Below are positions 6,420 through 15,200 of a stretch of DNA of 22,379 nt, piece by piece. The position numbers were made by a program, and so were the translations under genes. The DNA comes from a virus: positions 1-22,379 of IMG/VR virus record IMGVR_UViG_3300042475_000473; one strand, given 5' to 3'. The notes beneath the pieces are model-generated. The model was not told where the DNA came from, made no database searches, and worked only from the letters and a program-made list of their open reading frames with translations. Numbering within the stretch: position 1 is the stretch's first letter; every line of letters starts with the position of its first letter.

Positions 6420-6968
6420 ATGAGCATTAAAGACACCCTCCGAGTCGTGGATGAGGCCGCAGCCGGGCTATCTATGGGGCATTCTGCCCAGGACAGCATC
6501 GAGGTGAAGGGCTCCTTCAAGGTGATCTGCCGAGCCGCTGATGGCTCCGTTCGCTGGGAAGATGAACTCTCGAACCTTGTCGTGACGGTCGGCAAGAACG
6601 ACCTCTTCGACCAGTATTTCCGTGGCTCGTCCTACACGGCGGCTCACTTCGTCGGCCTCAAGACGGCTGGCTCTATCAGTGCCGCCGACACGATGTCCTC
6701 GAAGTCGTGGACCGAGATCACGGTTTACTCCAACGCAACTCGCCCCACCTACACGGCTGGTGTGGCTGTGGCTGGCTCGACCGACAACACGGCGTCTCCT
6801 GCTGTCTTCAACATCAACGGCACGGCGACGGTGGGCGGCTGCTTCATCAGCACGAACAGCACGATTGGCGGCACGACGGGCATTCTGTTCTCTGCGACGG
6901 ACTTTGCCACCGCTCGTAGCGTTCTGAGCGGCGACACGCTGACCGTCACCTACACCATTTCCTGCTGA
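6420..6968 (+). CDS. Phage tail-associated protein (LVVTVGKNDLFDQYF family)
   Basis: 182 residues. From about residue 30 it follows a family widespread in tailed phages: FKVICRAADGSVRWED, NLVVTVGKNDLFDQYFRGS, YTAAHFVGLKTAGSISAADT, YSNATRPTYTAG, FNINGTATVGGCFISTNST and GDTLTVTYTIS at the end. These proteins are encoded among tail-fibre genes and are uncharacterised; a structural role is inferred. The first ~28 residues (IKDTLRVVDEAAAGLSMGHS, then QDSIEV) are one unit of the 20-residue repeat of the preceding protein, with the same spacing between the two D-T/S motifs. It starts directly after the preceding stop. Confidence 0.85.
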   Translation: MSIKDTLRVVDEAAAGLSMGHSAQDSIEVKGSFKVICRAADGSVRWEDELSNLVVTVGKNDLFDQYFRGSSYTAAHFVGLKTAGSISAADTMSSKSWTEITVYSNATRPTYTAGVAVAGSTDNTASPAVFNINGTATVGGCFISTNSTIGGTTGILFSATDFATARSVLSGDTLTVTYTISC

Positions 6969-6978
6969 GGTAGGGTAG

Positions 6979-8094
6979 ATGCCCAGTACATATTCGCCAG
7001 CCCTACGGCTTGAGCTTATCGGCAACGGTGAGCAGGCCGCGAACTGGGGCAACACAACGAATACCAACCTGGGCTCCCTGGTTGAGCAAGCGGTTACTGG
7101 CGTTGCCAGCATTGCGATGCTCGATGCCAACTACACGTTGGTCAGCGGTAACGGCGTTACGGACGAAGCGCGCAATGCTGTGCTGGTGATGACCGGCACC
7201 CTGACCGCAACTCGCAACGTGGTCGTGCCGACGAGCAACAAGTTCTATGCCGTCCGGAATGCGACCACGGGCAGTCAGAGCATTGTGGTGAAGACTGCTG
7301 CTGGCACGGGCGTCACGCTCGCCAACGGCTTCACCCAGCTTATGTACTGCGACGGGACGAACGTTGTACTGGCGTCCATCCCCATCAACGCCACCAACGG
7401 GAACGTCTCTGTTTCTGGGGCGGCATCCATTGCTGGCAACACGACGATTGGCGGCAACCTTGCCGTCACTGGCACTATCACTGTCGCTGGCGGCGATATC
7501 ATTCCTGCTGGCGTAATCTGGGAGTATGGTGGCGCTGCGGCCCCGACTGGCTGGCTTCTTTGCAACGGCGCTGCTGTTAGCCGCACGACCTATGCGGCGC
7601 TCTTTGCCATCATCGGCACGGCCTACGGCAACGGTGATGGGTCCACCACATTCAACGTTCCAGACCGGCGCGACCGCGTTGGTGTTGGGGCAGGATCAAG
7701 CTATTCTCGGGGGCAGACCGGCGGTGCAGTTACTGCCACCACCAGCACGGATGGCGCGCACAACCATACCGGCAACACTGGCGGCACGACGCTCACGGTT
7801 GCTCAGATTCCAGCCCACCAGCACACCGGCAGCACTTCTACCATTGGGGATCACGTCCACAGCATTGGGCCTGTTCTCCTCTCTGGCGTTGGGTTTGGCT
7901 TCAGCGGCAGCCAGGGCGTGTCTGGAACGACATCTTCCACAAATGCTGCTGGCGCTCACAGCCATACTTTCACGACCAATGCGGCTGGCGGCAGTGAAGT
8001 TCACAGCCACACCATCACTACGGATGGGTCGCACAACCACACGGTTTCGACGCTTCAGCCCTACCTAGCTTCGACCTTCATCATCAAGACCTAA
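6979..8094 (+). CDS. Tail fibre with collar domain and histidine (HxH) metal-binding tip
   Basis: 371 residues. The N-terminus ([20 protein letters not shown], then [17 protein letters not shown]) is a familiar fibre start. Residues ~175-230 are a phage tail collar domain ([51 protein letters not shown]). From 261 to 354 there are six HxH pairs: AHNH, AHQH, DHVH, AHSH, VHSH and SHNH. In T4 gp12 and related fibres HxH histidines from three chains bind a metal ion on the fibre axis, so this is probably a trimer with stacked metals. It ends [13 protein letters not shown], standard for the family. The Shine-Dalgarno GAGGTAGGG precedes the ATG. The next gene starts one base after the stop. Confidence 0.9.
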   Translation: MPSTYSPALRLELIGNGEQAANWGNTTNTNLGSLVEQAVTGVASIAMLDANYTLVSGNGVTDEARNAVLVMTGTLTATRNVVVPTSNKFYAVRNATTGSQSIVVKTAAGTGVTLANGFTQLMYCDGTNVVLASIPINATNGNVSVSGAASIAGNTTIGGNLAVTGTITVAGGDIIPAGVIWEYGGAAAPTGWLLCNGAAVSRTTYAALFAIIGTAYGNGDGSTTFNVPDRRDRVGVGAGSSYSRGQTGGAVTATTSTDGAHNHTGNTGGTTLTVAQIPAHQHTGSTSTIGDHVHSIGPVLLSGVGFGFSGSQGVSGTTSSTNAAGAHSHTFTTNAAGGSEVHSHTITTDGSHNHTVSTLQPYLASTFIIKT

Positions 8095-8095
8095 C

Positions 8096-10180
8096 ATGCC
8101 ACTCACCAAGCTCCAGTTTGCACCGGGGGTCATGCACGACGGGTCTCGGTACTCAACGTCCGGGGCTTGGTCTGACTCTGACAAGGTGCGCTTCCGCTCG
8201 AACTTCCCTGAGAAGATTGGAGGGTGGCAGCGCGCCACCTTGCAGGCGTTTATGGGCACGGCTCGCAACCTGTTCCCATTCTCTGATCTGACGGGCAGCT
8301 ACTTCCTGGGGATCGGCACAAACCTCAAGTACTACATCGAGCGGGGCGGCTCTCTCTACGACATCACGCCGATCAGAGACACAATCACGCAGAGCAACCC
8401 ATTCTCAACCACGAGTGGCTCAACGACGGTCGTTGTGACGATCCCTAATCATGGGGCGTTCCAGAATGATTTCGTGACTTTCTCTGGGGCGAGTGCTGTC
8501 GGCGGTCTTACCCTGAATGGTGAGTTTCAGATTACCGATGTGTTGACATCGGCCACATTCACCATCACTGCCGCATCTGCTGCTTCATCCACAGCGACTG
8601 GCGGCGGTTCTGTAACTGCCGTTTTCCAGCTTAATACAGGGCTAGACACAACTCTCTATGCGAACGGCTGGGGCGCTGGGACCTGGGGCGGCATTCTGCC
8701 CGGAACCAGTGTTACATTCACGGGCTCTATTAGCAGCACGACGCTAACCGTTTCTGCGATCTCGTCTGGAACTCTAGCCGCCGGTCAGTTGGTCACCGGG
8801 ACTGGCGTATCGGCTAGCCCACCGGGCTCTCTTGCAACCTACATCACGGCACAGCTAACCGGGCCAACTGGCGGCGTTGGCACCTACACGGTCAGCGTGT
8901 CGCAGACTGTCTCGTCCACCACGATGTTTGCCTTCACGGGCACGGGCTGGGGCGCTGCTTCCAACACTCAGGTTGCAGGAACGCGACTGAGGCTATGGTC
9001 TGCGGATAACTTTGGGCAGAACCTTGTCATCAATCCGCGTGATGCGGCCATCTATTACTGGGCAAACTCTGGCGGGCTTGGCTCCAGAGCGGTGCTTCTG
9101 TCGTCCCTTGGCGGCGCGTCTGATGTCCCATCGGTTGCGCGACAGATCATCGTCTCCGATCTCGACCGCAAGGTGATCGCCTTTGGCTGCTCTGACATTG
9201 TGACCAATGTTCAGGATCGTCTTTTGATTCGTTGGTCTGATACGGAGAACCCTGCTGTCTGGACTCCACTGGAAACCAACTCTGCTGGCGGTATTCGCAT
9301 TCCTACCGGCTCTGAGTTTGTGTCTGCCATCGAGACCAAGCAGGAGATTCTTGTTTGGACCGACGATGCGCTGCACTCCTTGCGCTACATCGGCGCTCCT
9401 TTTGAGTACTCAATTGCGCGTATTGCCCTGACTTCCCTTCTTGCTCCCCAGGCCGTTGTGTCCGCAAACGACGTGACGTTCTGGATGGGGCAGAATGGAT
9501 TCTTCCAGTACGACGGTCGCGCGATTGGCCTGCCCTGCTCGGTCAAGGATTTTGTCTTCAACGACATCAACCTGAACCAAGCCGAGAAGATCACGGCTGG
9601 CAGCAACATGGCGTTCAATGAGGTGTGGTGGTTCTACCCATCTGCCAACTCAAGCGAGAACGACCGCTACGTTGTCTATAACTACAACGAGCGCGTTTGG
9701 AGTGTGGGTACAATTGTTCGCACGGCCTGGATTGATCGCAGCATTGAGGACTTTCCTCGTGCGGCATCTGTCGATGGCTACGTCTATTTCCATGAGATTG
9801 GGCAGGATGATGGCTCTACCAATCCGCCGTCTCCGATTCTCGCATACATTGAAAGCTCTCCCGTCGAGATTGGGCAGGGCGATCAGTTTGGCTTTGCGTG
9901 GCGCATGATCCCTGACCTGGACTTCAGGAACAGTTCTGCCCCTAATCCAACGGTGAACTTCATCCTGGAGACGCAAGACTTCTCTGGCTCCAACTTCAAC
10001 CAGTTTGCCAACAACAACACGACCCTGACAGCAACGCTGCCTATCGCTCAGTTCACGGACCAGACCTACTTCCGTCTAAGGGGCCGCATGTTGACGCTGC
10101 GAGTGCAGAGTGAAGAGGTCGGCGTTGCTTGGCGCCTGGGCGTTCCGCGTGTCGATATCCGGACGGATGGCCGTCGATGA
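8096..10180 (+). CDS. Tail stabilisation protein (P22 gp10-like) with inserted domain
   Basis: 694 residues. The N-terminus ([20 protein letters not shown], then DSDKVRFR at 27-34 and PEKIGGWQR) and the motifs [35 protein letters not shown] and AIYYW mark the phage stabilisation family typified by P22 gp10, a tail accessory factor that closes the portal channel and binds the tail needle. Residues 191-194 and 284-287 both read GWGA. The 93 residues between them form a separate Ser/Thr/Gly-rich domain ([47 protein letters not shown]) of a type seen as an add-on in other phage structural proteins. Without it the sequence would read as an ordinary family member. The stop overlaps the next start (ATGA). 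Confidence 0.8.
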   Translation: MPLTKLQFAPGVMHDGSRYSTSGAWSDSDKVRFRSNFPEKIGGWQRATLQAFMGTARNLFPFSDLTGSYFLGIGTNLKYYIERGGSLYDITPIRDTITQSNPFSTTSGSTTVVVTIPNHGAFQNDFVTFSGASAVGGLTLNGEFQITDVLTSATFTITAASAASSTATGGGSVTAVFQLNTGLDTTLYANGWGAGTWGGILPGTSVTFTGSISSTTLTVSAISSGTLAAGQLVTGTGVSASPPGSLATYITAQLTGPTGGVGTYTVSVSQTVSSTTMFAFTGTGWGAASNTQVAGTRLRLWSADNFGQNLVINPRDAAIYYWANSGGLGSRAVLLSSLGGASDVPSVARQIIVSDLDRKVIAFGCSDIVTNVQDRLLIRWSDTENPAVWTPLETNSAGGIRIPTGSEFVSAIETKQEILVWTDDALHSLRYIGAPFEYSIARIALTSLLAPQAVVSANDVTFWMGQNGFFQYDGRAIGLPCSVKDFVFNDINLNQAEKITAGSNMAFNEVWWFYPSANSSENDRYVVYNYNERVWSVGTIVRTAWIDRSIEDFPRAASVDGYVYFHEIGQDDGSTNPPSPILAYIESSPVEIGQGDQFGFAWRMIPDLDFRNSSAPNPTVNFILETQDFSGSNFNQFANNNTTLTATLPIAQFTDQTYFRLRGRMLTLRVQSEEVGVAWRLGVPRVDIRTDGRR
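8666..8957 (+). repeat. 13-bp direct repeats bounding a 279-bp in-frame insertion
   Basis: GGCTGGGGCGCTG occurs at 8666-8678 and 8945-8957, both times in the same reading frame and encoding Gly-Trp-Gly-Ala. The distance between copies is 279 bases, exactly 93 codons. The enclosed DNA encodes a discrete beta-type domain, so the repeats look like the scar or site of a domain insertion. Confidence 0.7.
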
Positions 10181-10749
10181 TTGGCAGGACGCGCCTACCC
10201 ACTCCCACGATTGATTATAACTACGAGTGGGGCAACCAGCTTACGCGGGCGATTGACCAGAACCTTGATCGCGCGTTTCTTGGATTCCCCAATTACGCAG
10301 AGGCGAGTGGGTTTTACGGGTCTTTCTTTGACACGACGACCCAGACCGCTGCTGCTGCCAATACAGCCTATGCCATGACTCTGAACACCACGTCAGAGTC
10401 AAACCAGATTTCTGTTATTAGCGGCAGTCGGATAACCTTCAAGAATCGCGGCACATACAATGTGCAGTTCTCGGCCCAGGTGGACCAGACATCGGGCTCC
10501 AACCATTCCGTTTTCATTTGGCTGAGAAAGAACGGAACTGACGTTCCAAACTCTACCAGCAAGGTCACCATACAAGGCCAGCAGAGCGAGCTTGTCCCTG
10601 CCTGGAACTTCGTCGTGACGGTGCTTGGCGGGGACTACGTTCAGATTATGTGGGCAGTATCCGACACTGCTGTTAGATTGATAGCAGAACCGGCCACTGC
10701 CTTTTGTCCTGCTATCCCTTCTGTGATAGCCACAGCGGTGTCGATCTGA
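10177..10749 (+). CDS. Beta-jelly-roll (C1q/TNF-like) phage tail-associated protein
   Basis: 190 residues from ATG 10177 ([20 protein letters not shown]). I preferred this to an ATG at 10129 because it overlaps the upstream stop as ATGA, a coupling seen repeatedly here, and the extra residues of the longer form look like out-of-frame gp10 sequence. Residues ~45-190 ([76 protein letters not shown]) follow a family common in environmental phages that looks like a C1q/TNF-type jelly roll. Such domains trimerise and often bind ligands at tail tips or head decorations. Its exact location in the virion is inferred from neighbours. Confidence 0.8.
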   Translation: MIGRTRLPTPTIDYNYEWGNQLTRAIDQNLDRAFLGFPNYAEASGFYGSFFDTTTQTAAAANTAYAMTLNTTSESNQISVISGSRITFKNRGTYNVQFSAQVDQTSGSNHSVFIWLRKNGTDVPNSTSKVTIQGQQSELVPAWNFVVTVLGGDYVQIMWAVSDTAVRLIAEPATAFCPAIPSVIATAVSI

Positions 10750-10760
10750 GGATATAGCTC

Positions 10761-11996
10761 ATGCGCGATGCAGCCCGTCACCTTGCCAGCTATGGCCGAA
10801 ACGGCGACGACATGCTGGTGCATGTCAGCCGCAAGGAACTTCAGGGCATTCGGGCTCTGACGGGCCGGGACTTCACGCGCAATCCAGACACGGGCCTGCC
10901 GGAAGCCTTCAACTTTGCCAACCTTTTGCCCATCGCGGCGGGCATTGGCGCTAGCGTCCTGACGGGCGGCGCCGCTCTTCCTGCGGCGCTGGCCGCTGGC
11001 GCAACGAGTGCTGGTGTTTCTGCCGCTCAGGGCGCTTCTGCCCAGCAGGCTCTGACGCAGGGCCTTATCAGCGGCGCGACTTCCTATGCTGGTGGACAGC
11101 TTCTGTCTGGTGTGGGGGAGGCGGCTGGGGCCGCTGCCGCACCGGCCACTGGGTCCATTGCGCCCAATGCCATTGATGCGGCTGGGAGCTTGCAGGCTGC
11201 GGAAGCGATTGCGGCTGCGAATCCGGGTGCCGTCGCCGGTTCCTCCACGGTGCCGCTCACAACGCCTCCAAGTTTTATGGACACGATGAGTTCTCGTGCA
11301 GCGGACTTCGGCACGAGGCTATCCAATATCGCCAGCGATCCTGGGGCGGCTGTTTCTCAGATCGGCACCAACATCGCAAACAGGCCGTTTCCTGCCCTTA
11401 TCGCGGCTGGTGGCACGCTCATGCAGGCCAACGACATGATGGGCGGTCAGCCTGCCATTCCTGGCGCCGCACCATACGACCCGAACCGCTACCCTGAGCA
11501 GTTCCCAACCAACCCCCGTCGCTTCACCCCACCGCCTGCTGGATATCGTCCTGGGGCAGGACCTGAGTTCAGGTACTTTGCCAAGGGCGGTCTTGCCTCC
11601 ATGCGCCCCGAGGAAGGCTATACTGCCAACCTCATGAACGAGGCCAAGGCTGCGATCCTGGGCGAGCATCCTCGTCCGCGTGAGGCGCTTGAGCGGTTCC
11701 GGGAAAGCTTTGGTGATGACGCCCTGGCCCTACTGCGTGATCGCATGACGGGCGGTCGGGTCCGTGGGGCTGGTAGCGGCATGGACGATCTTGTCCCCGG
11801 CACCATCGAGGGCCGACAGAAGGTTCGCCTTGCTGACGGTGAGTTCGTGGTCCCGGCAGATGTCGTGTCTGGTTTGGGTGACGGCAGCACCGAGCATGGC
11901 GTGCGCCGCCTGCATGGTATGATGGACAAGGTTCGCCAGGAGCGTACCGGCAAGAAGGCCCAGCCCAAGTCCATCGGCGGGAAGATTAGTCTGTGA
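10761..11996 (+). CDS. Putative internal virion/ejection protein (Gly-Ala-rich core)
   Basis: 411 residues. The N-terminus (RDAARHLASYGRNGDDMLVH, then SRKELQGIRAL, NPDTGLPEAFNFANLLP) and C-terminus (GRVRGAGSGMDDLVPGTIEG, RQKVRLADGEFVVPADVVSG, LGDGSTEHGVRRLHGMMDKV) are hallmarks of a family I associate with podovirus ejection or internal proteins. Residues ~55-150 are a Gly/Ala-rich glycine-zipper-like stretch, suited to membrane insertion. A YFAKGGLASMRPEEGY motif near residue 272 recurs as AGGLASLRRYREGG in the protein at 13386. It heads a block of four such genes. The Shine-Dalgarno GAGGATA precedes the ATG. The stop overlaps the next start as GTGA. Confidence 0.75.
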   Translation: MRDAARHLASYGRNGDDMLVHVSRKELQGIRALTGRDFTRNPDTGLPEAFNFANLLPIAAGIGASVLTGGAALPAALAAGATSAGVSAAQGASAQQALTQGLISGATSYAGGQLLSGVGEAAGAAAAPATGSIAPNAIDAAGSLQAAEAIAAANPGAVAGSSTVPLTTPPSFMDTMSSRAADFGTRLSNIASDPGAAVSQIGTNIANRPFPALIAAGGTLMQANDMMGGQPAIPGAAPYDPNRYPEQFPTNPRRFTPPPAGYRPGAGPEFRYFAKGGLASMRPEEGYTANLMNEAKAAILGEHPRPREALERFRESFGDDALALLRDRMTGGRVRGAGSGMDDLVPGTIEGRQKVRLADGEFVVPADVVSGLGDGSTEHGVRRLHGMMDKVRQERTGKKAQPKSIGGKISL

Positions 11997-12406
11997 ATGT
12001 GAGCCTCGTCCCAGAGAGCCACATTGATGGCGTCTGGGATTCTGTAAAAGAGTTTCTTATCCCTGCCGTTAAGGTGACCAACGGCAGGTATATGCTCTAC
12101 GATGTGTATGTCGCCCTGAAGCGTGCCGACATGCAGCTTTGGATTGCCTTTGACGATGACCGTGAAATTAATGGCTGTGAAGTAACCTCGATTACGGATT
12201 ATCCTTCACGGCGCGTTCTCACGTCCCTGTTCACTGGGGGCAGAAACATCCGCCTTTGGAAGGACCCCTTGATGGGGGTCTTGGTCCGTTGGGCGGAAGA
12301 TAATGAATGCACGGCTATCGAGGGCTATGGTAGAAAAGGCTGGCTCAAGATGCTCGATTCTTACGGGGTAAAGCAGGCCCTTATCATGTTCGAGAAGGAC
12401 ATCTGA
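11993..12406 (+). CDS. Small GNAT-like acyltransferase-family phage protein
   Basis: 137 residues from GTG 11993 (MNVSLVPESHIDGVWDSVKE); the GTG at 11999 is an equally possible start, and the ATG at 11997 is out of frame. The pattern GRYMLYDVYVALKRADMQLW, IAFDDDREINGCEVTSITDY, PSRRVLTSLFTGG, LVRWAEDNECTAIEGYGRKG and WLKMLDSYGVK matches a phage family usually placed in or near the GNAT N-acetyltransferase fold. The canonical acetyl-CoA loop (R/Q-x-x-G-x-G/A) is not clear, so catalysis is uncertain. It lies within the ejection-protein block, overlapping the gene before by 4 bases and ending one base before the next ATG. A substrate cannot be inferred. Confidence 0.75.
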   Translation: MNVSLVPESHIDGVWDSVKEFLIPAVKVTNGRYMLYDVYVALKRADMQLWIAFDDDREINGCEVTSITDYPSRRVLTSLFTGGRNIRLWKDPLMGVLVRWAEDNECTAIEGYGRKGWLKMLDSYGVKQALIMFEKDI

Positions 12407-12407
12407 C

Positions 12408-13376
12408 ATGGGCGGCAGTCGCGGCGGCGGCCCCACGCAAAGCACCACCTACACCTCCAACCTTCCTGAGTATGCGCGTCCATACTTTGAGCGGATGATG
12501 AGTAGGGCTGAGGGTGAGAGCAATCAGCCCTATGTGAGCTATGGCGGTCAGCGCATTGCTGGCTTTACTCCGGACGTTCAGCAGGGCTTTGGCATCACCC
12601 GCGACATTGCTGCCCGTGGAACACCAGAGGCCGACGTGGCTGGTGGCATCCTGGGCGCGTCTGCAATGCGTGGTCTGGGCGCCAGCGACTACACGGCGGC
12701 CCCAATCCAGCAGCAGGCGTTTGGGCGAGAACAGGCCCAGCAGTACATGTCGCCCTACATGGATGAGGTTCTTGCTCGTCAGAAGTCTGCGGCAATCCGG
12801 GACTTTGATGAGGGCCGTCCGTCGCGCGAGACCCAGGCGATCAAGGCTGGCGCCTTTGGCGGATATCGTTCTGCCATCCAGGAAGGCGTTGCCCAGCGTG
12901 GCCTTGGCGAGCGTCTGTCCGACATTGAGGCGGCTGGCCGACAGAAGGCGTTCGAGAACGCACAGACGCAGTTCGAGCGTGATCGCGCCGCATCTATGCA
13001 GGCCCAGGGGACGACCGAAGCACAGCGTCTTGCTGCCGCTCAGTACGGATTGTCTGGGGCAGGACTTGGCTTGCAGGCTGGTCAGCAGTTTGGCCAGCTT
13101 GGCGCGCTGCGTCAGGGCCTTACGATGCAGCAGGCTCAGGAGCTTCAGAAGCAGGGCGGCGTTCAGCAGCAGCAGGAGCAGCGCGAGCTTGATCTTGCGT
13201 ATCAGGACTTCCTGAACCAGCGCGACTTCGACAAGCAGCAGATCAACTTCATGTCGAGCATCCTGCGTGGCATTCCCGTGCAGCCTCAACAGGTTGTTAA
13301 CCAGTACGCCAATCCCAATCCGCTGGCTCAGTTCGGCGGTCTGGGGATCGCTGGCCTTGGTCTGTTGCGTTCCTAG
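12408..13376 (+). CDS. Putative ejection/internal virion protein (Gln-rich coiled coil)
   Basis: 322 residues. It opens MGGSRGGGPTQSTTYTSNLP and EYARPYFERMMSRAE, then YGGQRIAGFTPDVQQGF, MSPYMDEVLARQKSAAIRD, KAGAFGGYRSAIQEGVAQRG and SDIEAAGRQKAFENAQTQFE. A long Gln/Ala-rich helical region follows (~185-285) and the ending is MSSILRGIPVQPQQ and GGLGIAGLGLL. I recognise this as a common podovirus-type internal or DNA-transfer protein family found beside tail and ejection genes. The extended amphipathic helices fit a protein that unfolds and passes through the tail. The stop is followed after 9 bases (containing GGGGGT) by the next ATG. Confidence 0.75.
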   Translation: MGGSRGGGPTQSTTYTSNLPEYARPYFERMMSRAEGESNQPYVSYGGQRIAGFTPDVQQGFGITRDIAARGTPEADVAGGILGASAMRGLGASDYTAAPIQQQAFGREQAQQYMSPYMDEVLARQKSAAIRDFDEGRPSRETQAIKAGAFGGYRSAIQEGVAQRGLGERLSDIEAAGRQKAFENAQTQFERDRAASMQAQGTTEAQRLAAAQYGLSGAGLGLQAGQQFGQLGALRQGLTMQQAQELQKQGGVQQQQEQRELDLAYQDFLNQRDFDKQQINFMSSILRGIPVQPQQVVNQYANPNPLAQFGGLGIAGLGLLRS

Positions 13377-13385
13377 GGGGTCTAG

Positions 13386-15197
13386 ATGAATCTGCTCAAA
13401 GTCCAGGACGCCCTCAAAAACGCTTCCGACCAGCAGCTTATGGCGCTGATGCAGGCTCCGGATAGCACGGCTCCGTCTTATCTGGTGCTGTCTGAAATCC
13501 GCCGCCGCAAGGACATGCGAGCCAAGCAGGCTCCCGAAGGCCAATCCAATCGCACTGTGGCAGAAGACCTTACTGCCCCACAGGAGCCTGTCGGAATCCA
13601 GGGCCTACAGGGCCAGGACTCGATGGACCCGGACGGCGTTGATGTTGCCGATGGCGGCGTGCCGGGCATGGCCGCTGGTGGGCTGGCGTCTCTACGTCGC
13701 TACCGAGAGGGTGGCGTTGTACGGATGCAGGCTGGCGGGGGCATCGAGACGATGTCTGCCGATCAGCTTCGTCAGCTTCTCGGCCAGATGAGCGACCCTC
13801 GTTTTAGGCCGTCTGGGGTTACTGCCACCCCGGACCAGATTCGCAGCCGCCTCGCAGACCTAGAGCAGCGCCAGGAGGATGTGTTCCTTCAGGCACCGAG
13901 GTCTCGTCTGCGGCAAGACCTTGGTACAATCGGCCAAGCCGTTCATGGCGCCGTTGGGTCTGGCGGTGAACTCATCTCGGGTGCTGGTCGGCTGGCTGCT
14001 GATGTCGGTCGCGCTGCAACCGAGTACGCTCTTGCCCCCGTTGAGCCGCGTTCTCCATTTCCGGAGGGAAGGTTCCCGGAGTCGGAGCCGGTTCGCGGTC
14101 AGTTTCTCGCAGAAGAGAGAATCCCAGACCGCGATGAAGTACGCGGTCCTGACCTTGCCTCTCTGGCTGCCGCCCCAAGGCCGGGGTCTCAGGGACAGAC
14201 TCGGCCCGGCGGAACCACGGCCCAGCCCACCACGACGCAGGGCGGTCAAGGTACGCCGGGCGGCGGCACGCCGGGCATTGAGGGTCTGAGGAATGCCCCT
14301 GCTGCCCTGCCTGAAGGCGGTCAGTTGCCGACGATGGCCGAGCTTATGCGCCAGAATGCGGCCCTCTTCCCTGACGGGATGGGCAGCATTCGAGAACGCA
14401 TGCGTGAGGAGCGCGTTGATCCTGCTGCCCGTCGCAGCGAGGCGGTCAACATGGCTCTGATTGAGGCTGGCCTCCGTATCGCTGGCTCTCGCAACCCCAG
14501 TCTGATTGGCGCGATTGGTGAAGGCGCTCTGCCTGCCGTCCAGTCCTACGGTCAGCAGCTTGGTCAGATTCGTGCCGAGCAGCGGCAGGCTCGTCAGGAC
14601 GATCTCGAACTGGCCAAGCAGGAGACTAACCGCCAGTTTGCGATTGGGCAGATCAGTGCTGCCGAATACCGCAGCCGGATGGACAACATCAACGCGAACA
14701 TCCGGGTCAACGCTCAGGAGCGTGGCGCTAACGCAAGGCTTGCTGCATCTGAGGCGGCTGCCACACGTCGCGCTGCCGATGCTGCTGCCGCCGCCGAGGC
14801 GGCTGATCTTCGTCGCGGCTACGTTTCTCCGGAACGCTGGGCTCGCATGGGTACGGAGGAGCGCGCCGCTGTTGAGCGCAACCGCACCCTTGGCCGTCCG
14901 CTCGACACGTCTGGCGCGTCTTCCGCACTGAACGCGACGCTTCAGGACATCAACAGGATTGCGACGCAGATCGACACTCTTGGTCCGCGTCCGACCAGAA
15001 ACTTTGCTGAGTGGGATCGCAACAACGCATCTCTTCAGCAGCGCCTTCGTGATGCCGAAGCGCGCCGTCGTCAGCTTGAGGACATTGTTGTCTATGGTCG
15101 CCCTCGTGAGGGGGCTGGCGGATCAGCGTCTGGAACTACTAATCTTCCGTCCGGAGCGCGCATTGAGAACGGTAGGTACGTACCGGCTGGGAGCTAA
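13386..15197 (+). CDS. Putative internal virion protein with GGLASLRRYREGG motif
   Basis: 603 residues. The N-terminus (NLLKVQDALKNASDQQLMAL, then APSYLVLSEIRRRKDMRAKQ) is a helical start typical of a phage protein family, followed by AAGGLASLRRYREGGVVRMQ around residues 97-117. Residues ~240-310 are Pro/Gly/Gln-rich and probably flexible (GTTAQPTTTQGGQGTPGGG). From ~350 it is Ala/Arg-rich and helical, with likely coiled coils (AEQRQARQDDLELAKQETNR, and later ARLAASEAAATRRAADAAAA). No catalytic motif is evident. It lies between the Gln-rich ejection protein and the giant polyvalent protein, 3 bases before the latter's ATG, so it is probably part of the same ejected set. Function is inferred from context only. 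Confidence 0.75.
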   Translation: MNLLKVQDALKNASDQQLMALMQAPDSTAPSYLVLSEIRRRKDMRAKQAPEGQSNRTVAEDLTAPQEPVGIQGLQGQDSMDPDGVDVADGGVPGMAAGGLASLRRYREGGVVRMQAGGGIETMSADQLRQLLGQMSDPRFRPSGVTATPDQIRSRLADLEQRQEDVFLQAPRSRLRQDLGTIGQAVHGAVGSGGELISGAGRLAADVGRAATEYALAPVEPRSPFPEGRFPESEPVRGQFLAEERIPDRDEVRGPDLASLAAAPRPGSQGQTRPGGTTAQPTTTQGGQGTPGGGTPGIEGLRNAPAALPEGGQLPTMAELMRQNAALFPDGMGSIRERMREERVDPAARRSEAVNMALIEAGLRIAGSRNPSLIGAIGEGALPAVQSYGQQLGQIRAEQRQARQDDLELAKQETNRQFAIGQISAAEYRSRMDNINANIRVNAQERGANARLAASEAAATRRAADAAAAAEAADLRRGYVSPERWARMGTEERAAVERNRTLGRPLDTSGASSALNATLQDINRIATQIDTLGPRPTRNFAEWDRNNASLQQRLRDAEARRRQLEDIVVYGRPREGAGGSASGTTNLPSGARIENGRYVPAGS

Positions 15198-15200
15198 CTG

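Noticed and set aside
9487-9496. Possible attachment or restriction-type sites and other scattered G-rich words
   Set aside because: Single occurrences within coding sequence with no symmetry or context; no integrase or tRNA is present to suggest an attachment site.
10129-10176. Upstream ATG extension of the jelly-roll protein
   Set aside because: The added residues overlap the gp10-like gene in another frame and look non-native; the ATGA-coupled start at 10177 fits the pattern of neighbours.
12384-13544. Minus-strand reading frame of 386 codons opposite the Gln-rich ejection gene
   Set aside because: Its Leu/Arg/His-rich sequence is what Gln-, Ala- and Glu-rich plus-strand codons give on the other strand; the plus-strand protein matches a phage family.
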